Shown in pieces: positions 61,441-64,000 of a stretch of DNA of 64,000 nt (the stretch's first letter is position 1; every line of letters begins with the position of its first letter). The notes under the pieces were generated by a model. That model had not been told where the DNA came from. It searched no databases and saw nothing but the letters and a program-made list of their open reading frames with translations. The translations under genes and the position numbers were made by a program. Source of the DNA: Thermogladius calderae 1633 (GTDB lineage Archaea; Thermoproteota; Thermoprotei_A; Sulfolobales; Desulfurococcaceae); contig NC_017954.1 of NCBI RefSeq assembly GCF_000264495.1, positions 1,178,001 through 1,242,000 on the forward strand, given 5' to 3'.

Positions 61441-62566
61441 TCAACCAGCCTTGTACCTGAGTATCCCGGCTATGCCGTTGAAGGTCTTGTAGAACCACTC
61501 GCCTTCAGGCATATCGTTGTTGATCACCACTACTCTTGCCCCGTGGTTCTTGGCCTTCTCCAACCACTTCTCCACGTCACCTCTCTCCTCAGAGACCACG
61601 AGCACCTTGACGGCCCCCATCTCCAGCGCGTTGCTCACCTCGTCCTCGCCATAGACGACCATCCCGTCGTCTTTAACCAGGTGGAGCTTGAACTCCTCGA
61701 TAACCTGCAGACCCTCCACGTACTCTTGCTCCTTGAGCACGTCTTGGGCCTTCATCACCATCTCTCTTAGACCTGCCTCGCCCTGGTAGGAGACGTCGAC
61801 TAGCTGGTTTATTAGGATCTTTTTCAGCCTGTAGTCGAGGTAGTCTCCTTGAACAAAGTCGTACTTGCTGTAAGCGGGTCCACCCACGAGTACGGCCTTT
61901 AACTTGCCCTGCTCGAGCAGAGGCAGGAAGGCCTTGTTGGCGTGCTCGCCCACCTTCTTGTAGAAGTCCTCGACCATTTGCTCTATGATCCTGTCGTACC
62001 TCCTTTGGCTCTGCCCGCCTTTCTCGTGCTTGCCGGGTATGTACTCCTCCATCTCCTCCAAGACCACGAGCCTGTTCCCCTTCAGTAGGCCGAGAGTAGC
62101 GGCGTCCCGCTCGACGATTATCAGCCCTATGACGTTGTGTTCGTAGACCATCTCTTCGAGGAACTCCGTGTGGAAGTACTTGTCAGTCCTGTAGAAGAAG
62201 AGCCTCACTTCCTCTGGCGGGATCAGCATCACGGATATGAAGTCGCCGGTCTCCACGTCCTCGCCCGCGAAGTAGACTAGACCGTTGTCTGGTATCTTGG
62301 TGACCTTGCTGAACCTGTCGATCGCCGAGGCAAGCGCCCTCTGCACAGCGTTCTTAGTCCTCTTCAGCTTGATGTTGTCGGATATCGACAACTCCTGCCT
62401 GAGCAGGTTGACAACGTCGCTAACAGGCCTGCCAGGTGGGACGTAGAGCGAGAGCAGTACTGTAGCAGGGGCCTTCCACTTCTTCAGCTCTTTTATGATC
62501 TCCCTGAGCCTTTGTTTGTCGACTCTGAGGGCCTCTATCTTCTCCTCGCTGTAGCTAAAAGCCCAT
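61441..62566 (-). CDS. prf1: Archaeal release factor aRF1, apparent +1 frameshift at codon 4
   Basis: About 375 residues; recognises all three stop codons and frees the peptide with aEF1A. The hydrolysis motif is EKGGQSQRR (near 62010-62021). The N domain shows IKELKKWKAPATVL; the decoding motif reads NIKLK (62365-62376) where NIKS is usual, and the YxCxxxF region reads YRTDKYF. The long frame has no ATG, GTG or TTG between its TATA box and the conserved domain. ATG 62566, with AGGTG just upstream, reads ATG GGC TTT TAG; skipping one T of the TTTT run (62557-62560) gives MGFSYSEEKIEALRV and joins the long frame. So either the run has one T too many in the assembly or a programmed +1 frameshift is used. 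Confidence 0.85.
62555..62566 (-). promoter_or_regulatory. Candidate programmed +1 frameshift site, ATG GGC TTT TAG C
   Basis: The P-site codon UUU can re-pair fully one base on (UUU-U), and the UAG stop is followed by C, a weak termination context also seen in the bacterial RF2 site (CUU UGA C). The slip lands in the aRF1 frame. A GGG lies just upstream. Confidence 0.45.
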
Positions 62567-62613
62567 ACCCAGCACCTGGACCACTGATTTCTTTGACTCC
62601 TAATAAACGATAC

Positions 62614-62622
62614 GATTTTAAA
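62614..62622 (-). promoter_or_regulatory. TATA box of aRF1
   Basis: Minus-strand ACTATTTAAAATCG, about 50-57 bases before ATG 62566, giving a leader of roughly 25-30 bases that includes the AGGTG site. It excludes translation from the frame's distant GTG at 62727. Confidence 0.5.
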
Positions 62623-62729
62623 TAGTGAGGCCAAGATAGACCTCCGACCACAGGCTCCGGCACAACAGGCTTGCTCCGATGAGGTCGCCGGAGGAGGCCC
62701 ATGATCAGGGTCGCTGAAAGTGATCACGT

Positions 62730-63665
62730 GTGAAAGTGGGTGTGGACGTTAAAAAGTGGGCGGTGTCGGTAGTAGTGGTGTTCGCCACCATACTGGCTTA
62801 CAGCGTTGTCACTTCCAGTTATACCGCGGTCTTTAAAACCCCGCTCATAAACCTCGCCCTAGCGTCCGCGATATTGATGTTCGGCTACTTCGTCTCCTCT
62901 GTAAGGCTGATGATAATACACTCGAGGTACACGGGCACTAGACTAGGCGTGTCAGAGTACTACAAAGCCAGGCTGATGGGGAACCTCGTAGGGTTTCTCA
63001 CACCGTCCGCGGTCGGAGGCGAGATCGGTAGAGCGGGCTACCTCTCATCAAAGGGCTTCCCATTCACGGACATGGTCGCGGTGTCGTACTACGAAGTCTT
63101 CTTCGACGTCGTCTTCTGCAATATCATGGGCATCGTGTTCTCCGTGAACCAATTCCCCTGGACTCTCCCAGTCCTCGTAGTGGCCTCGTTCACCCTCGCT
63201 ACGTGGGTCGCTATTTCAGCCGTACTCCTCTACGCAGGGGGAAGACAAATCTCCAATAGCCGGACGATCCTTGGCTGGAGGGGGCTTGGGGAGCGGGTTC
63301 TACAGGTGGCCACCAACATAGCTAGGGCTTTCAAGTCCGTCTCCAGGAGAGTGGGGGCAGTAGACCTAGCGTATATCGTGTTGTTGACTACCGCCTCCCA
63401 GGTGTTACAGGCAGCGTCCCTACTCGCTATCACGGGTGTTTACGCTGCTAAAGGGCTGGTCGTCTCGATGAGTGCTTACTTCTACTCACAGAGCCTGAGC
63501 TCTATCCCGACGCCAGGGGGCGCTGTCACCTCGGAGTACGGGCTCAGCTTAGTCCTAGAGCCCGAGGCCGTGGTCTCGTTCAGGCTCGTTTACGCGCTCG
63601 CTAACATAGTCCCCGGGCTTATTATAATGCTTAAGGCCTATACTGGTAAGAGAGGGAGGGTTTGA
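62730..63665 (+). CDS. Lysylphosphatidylglycerol synthase TM-like (AglD / UPF0104) membrane protein
   Basis: 311 residues with about eight helices. SYTAVFKTPLINLALA, VRLMIIHSRYTG and FLTPSAVGGEIGRAGYL (near residue 90, the 'tPg..GGe..r...l' motif) are typical of the family, as is SIPTPGGAVTSEYGL near residue 255. Members move or modify lipid-linked groups, e.g. in archaeal N-glycosylation. Divergent from aRF1; start GTG 62730. Confidence 0.85.
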   Translation: MKVGVDVKKWAVSVVVVFATILAYSVVTSSYTAVFKTPLINLALASAILMFGYFVSSVRLMIIHSRYTGTRLGVSEYYKARLMGNLVGFLTPSAVGGEIGRAGYLSSKGFPFTDMVAVSYYEVFFDVVFCNIMGIVFSVNQFPWTLPVLVVASFTLATWVAISAVLLYAGGRQISNSRTILGWRGLGERVLQVATNIARAFKSVSRRVGAVDLAYIVLLTTASQVLQAASLLAITGVYAAKGLVVSMSAYFYSQSLSSIPTPGGAVTSEYGLSLVLEPEAVVSFRLVYALANIVPGLIIMLKAYTGKRGRV

Positions 63666-63899
63666 TTGGCCGAGATCGGGGAGAAGACCGCCTCCGCCTA
63701 CCTGTCTATCCACCTCGTGCCCTGCGACGCCAAGAGCGAGTGCCCCTTCTACAAGCTCGAGAAGGCAGAGGAGGACCAGTGCGTGGCTGTCTGTACTGTG
63801 ACCGACAGAGTCTTGACCAGGTCTAGCGCTAGGAAGTGCCTCACCCTCTGGAGAGAGTGCCCCTTCTACAAGCTCGGTGTCGAGTCAAGCAGTAGCTAA
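63666..63899 (+). CDS. Small Cys-rich protein with a repeated ECPFYKL motif
   Basis: 77 residues from TTG 63666, directly after the stop of the flippase-like gene. Six Cys: SECPFYKLE near residue 25 and RECPFYKLG near residue 65 are near-identical repeats, and PCDAK, DQCVAVC and KCLTLW hold the rest. The two halves look like an internal duplication, each with a Cys pair, which suggests a metal (Zn or Fe-S) site made of both halves. No named family recognised. Overlaps the next minus-strand gene by 15 bases. Confidence 0.65.
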   Translation: MAEIGEKTASAYLSIHLVPCDAKSECPFYKLEKAEEDQCVAVCTVTDRVLTRSSARKCLTLWRECPFYKLGVESSSS

Positions 63900-64000
63900 A
63901 CCTGTCTCCCCTAACGAGGGTGTGATCGGGATAGTTATCCTACTGGCCACGACAAGCACCTCGACGAGCTCCCTAACGCTGGGTACGTCCACTATGTGCA
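63885..64000 (-). CDS. C-terminal end of an unidentified protein (partial)
   Basis: An open frame runs off the window edge on the minus strand; its last 38 residues are HIVDVPSVRELVEVLV, then VASRITIPITPSLGE and GLATA, with stop TGA at 63885-63887. The composition is coding-like and the frame is the only open one. Too short to name. Confidence 0.45.
   Translation of the reverse strand, partial: HIVDVPSVRELVEVLVVASRITIPITPSLGETGLATA

Noticed and set aside
62567-62727. N-terminal extension of the aRF1 frame to GTG 62727
   Set aside because: It would cross the TATA box at 62614-62622 and overlap the divergent GTG 62730; the encoded residues do not resemble any aRF1.
62640-62729. Possible box C/D RNA (GATGAG, ATGATCA, CTGA strings) upstream of the flippase-like gene
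   Set aside because: Box C is imperfect and the guide spacing is irregular; also a CTCCGGC/GCCGGAG repeat there is short. Not enough to call.
1-64000. CRISPR arrays, rRNA genes, insertion sequences, integrases
   Set aside because: No regularly spaced repeats, rRNA sequence, transposase or integrase motifs were seen in reading the window.

Overview
The window reads as a chromosome segment of a hyperthermophilic, anaerobic, peptide- and sugar-fermenting crenarchaeon, most likely of the order Desulfurococcales (Thermogladius, Thermosphaera, Desulfurococcus and Staphylothermus are the nearest candidates by gene content; this is inference, no search was run). Reasons: GC-rich, densely packed genes with 4-base and longer overlaps, archaeal TATA boxes and GGTG-type ribosome sites, an archaeal Mre11-Rad50-HerA-NurA operon, crenarchaeal aRF1, AMP phosphorylase, TrpB2, two geranylgeranyl-reductase-like proteins for archaeal lipids, and a membrane-bound H2-evolving hydrogenase of the Pyrococcus Mbh type. 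No CRISPR array, rRNA operon or insertion sequence was seen.

Layout. 1-1832: end of a 2-oxoacid:ferredoxin oxidoreductase operon (porA end, porB) and a hydrogenase maturation protease whose start codon is abnormal. 1767-13299: housekeeping metabolism (lipid reductases, AdoMet/arginine decarboxylase, sugar phosphomutase, uracil phosphoribosyltransferase, AMP phosphorylase, Tfx regulator, TrpB2). 13331-18547: an amino-acid permease, then a surface-fibre-like cluster: a secreted TasA/AbpA-like candidate pilin, a SipW-like signal peptidase with a large exported domain, a membrane protein, and a divergent glycosyltransferase. 18575-29475: Fe-alcohol dehydrogenase, MoeA, a flippase, ThiL, several membrane proteins, a DUF447 plus beta-RFAP synthase pair (modified folate), and a thioredoxin-CcdA fusion. 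29553-41596: twelve mbh genes in one direction with the small subunit gene mbhJ divergent, followed by hypF-hypC-hypE and a double-HTH regulator. 41666-46174: HAD, MoaB, alkylguanine transferase, intracellular maltogenic amylase, MBL-fold protein. 46285-53069: rad50, herA, nurA, mre11 operon. 53070-55550: a gene-poor stretch with strong inverted-repeat structures, a coiled-coil PD-(D/E)XK protein and a nucleotidyltransferase-like protein. 55557-64000: phosphoesterase, second permease facing a class III aminotransferase, an intron-containing tRNA-Cys, a PhoU regulator, a hairpin RNA candidate, aRF1, a flippase-like membrane protein and a Cys-rich small protein.

How the genes work together. Peptide and sugar breakdown (permeases, aminotransferase, amylase) feeds 2-oxoacids to the Por enzyme; its reduced ferredoxin can be reoxidised by the Mbh complex, making H2 and pumping ions. 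HypC, HypE and HypF plus the HycI-type protease build and process the NiFe site of MbhL, which still carries a 34-residue C-terminal tail after its last nickel ligands.

The two observations most worth following are (1) aRF1, the archaeal release factor, whose only well-placed ATG (62566) reads into a UAG at the fourth codon and needs a +1 slip on UUUU to enter the long frame, a layout like the autoregulatory frameshift of bacterial RF2, and (2) the TasA-like pilin plus SipW-like peptidase cluster at 14904-17282.
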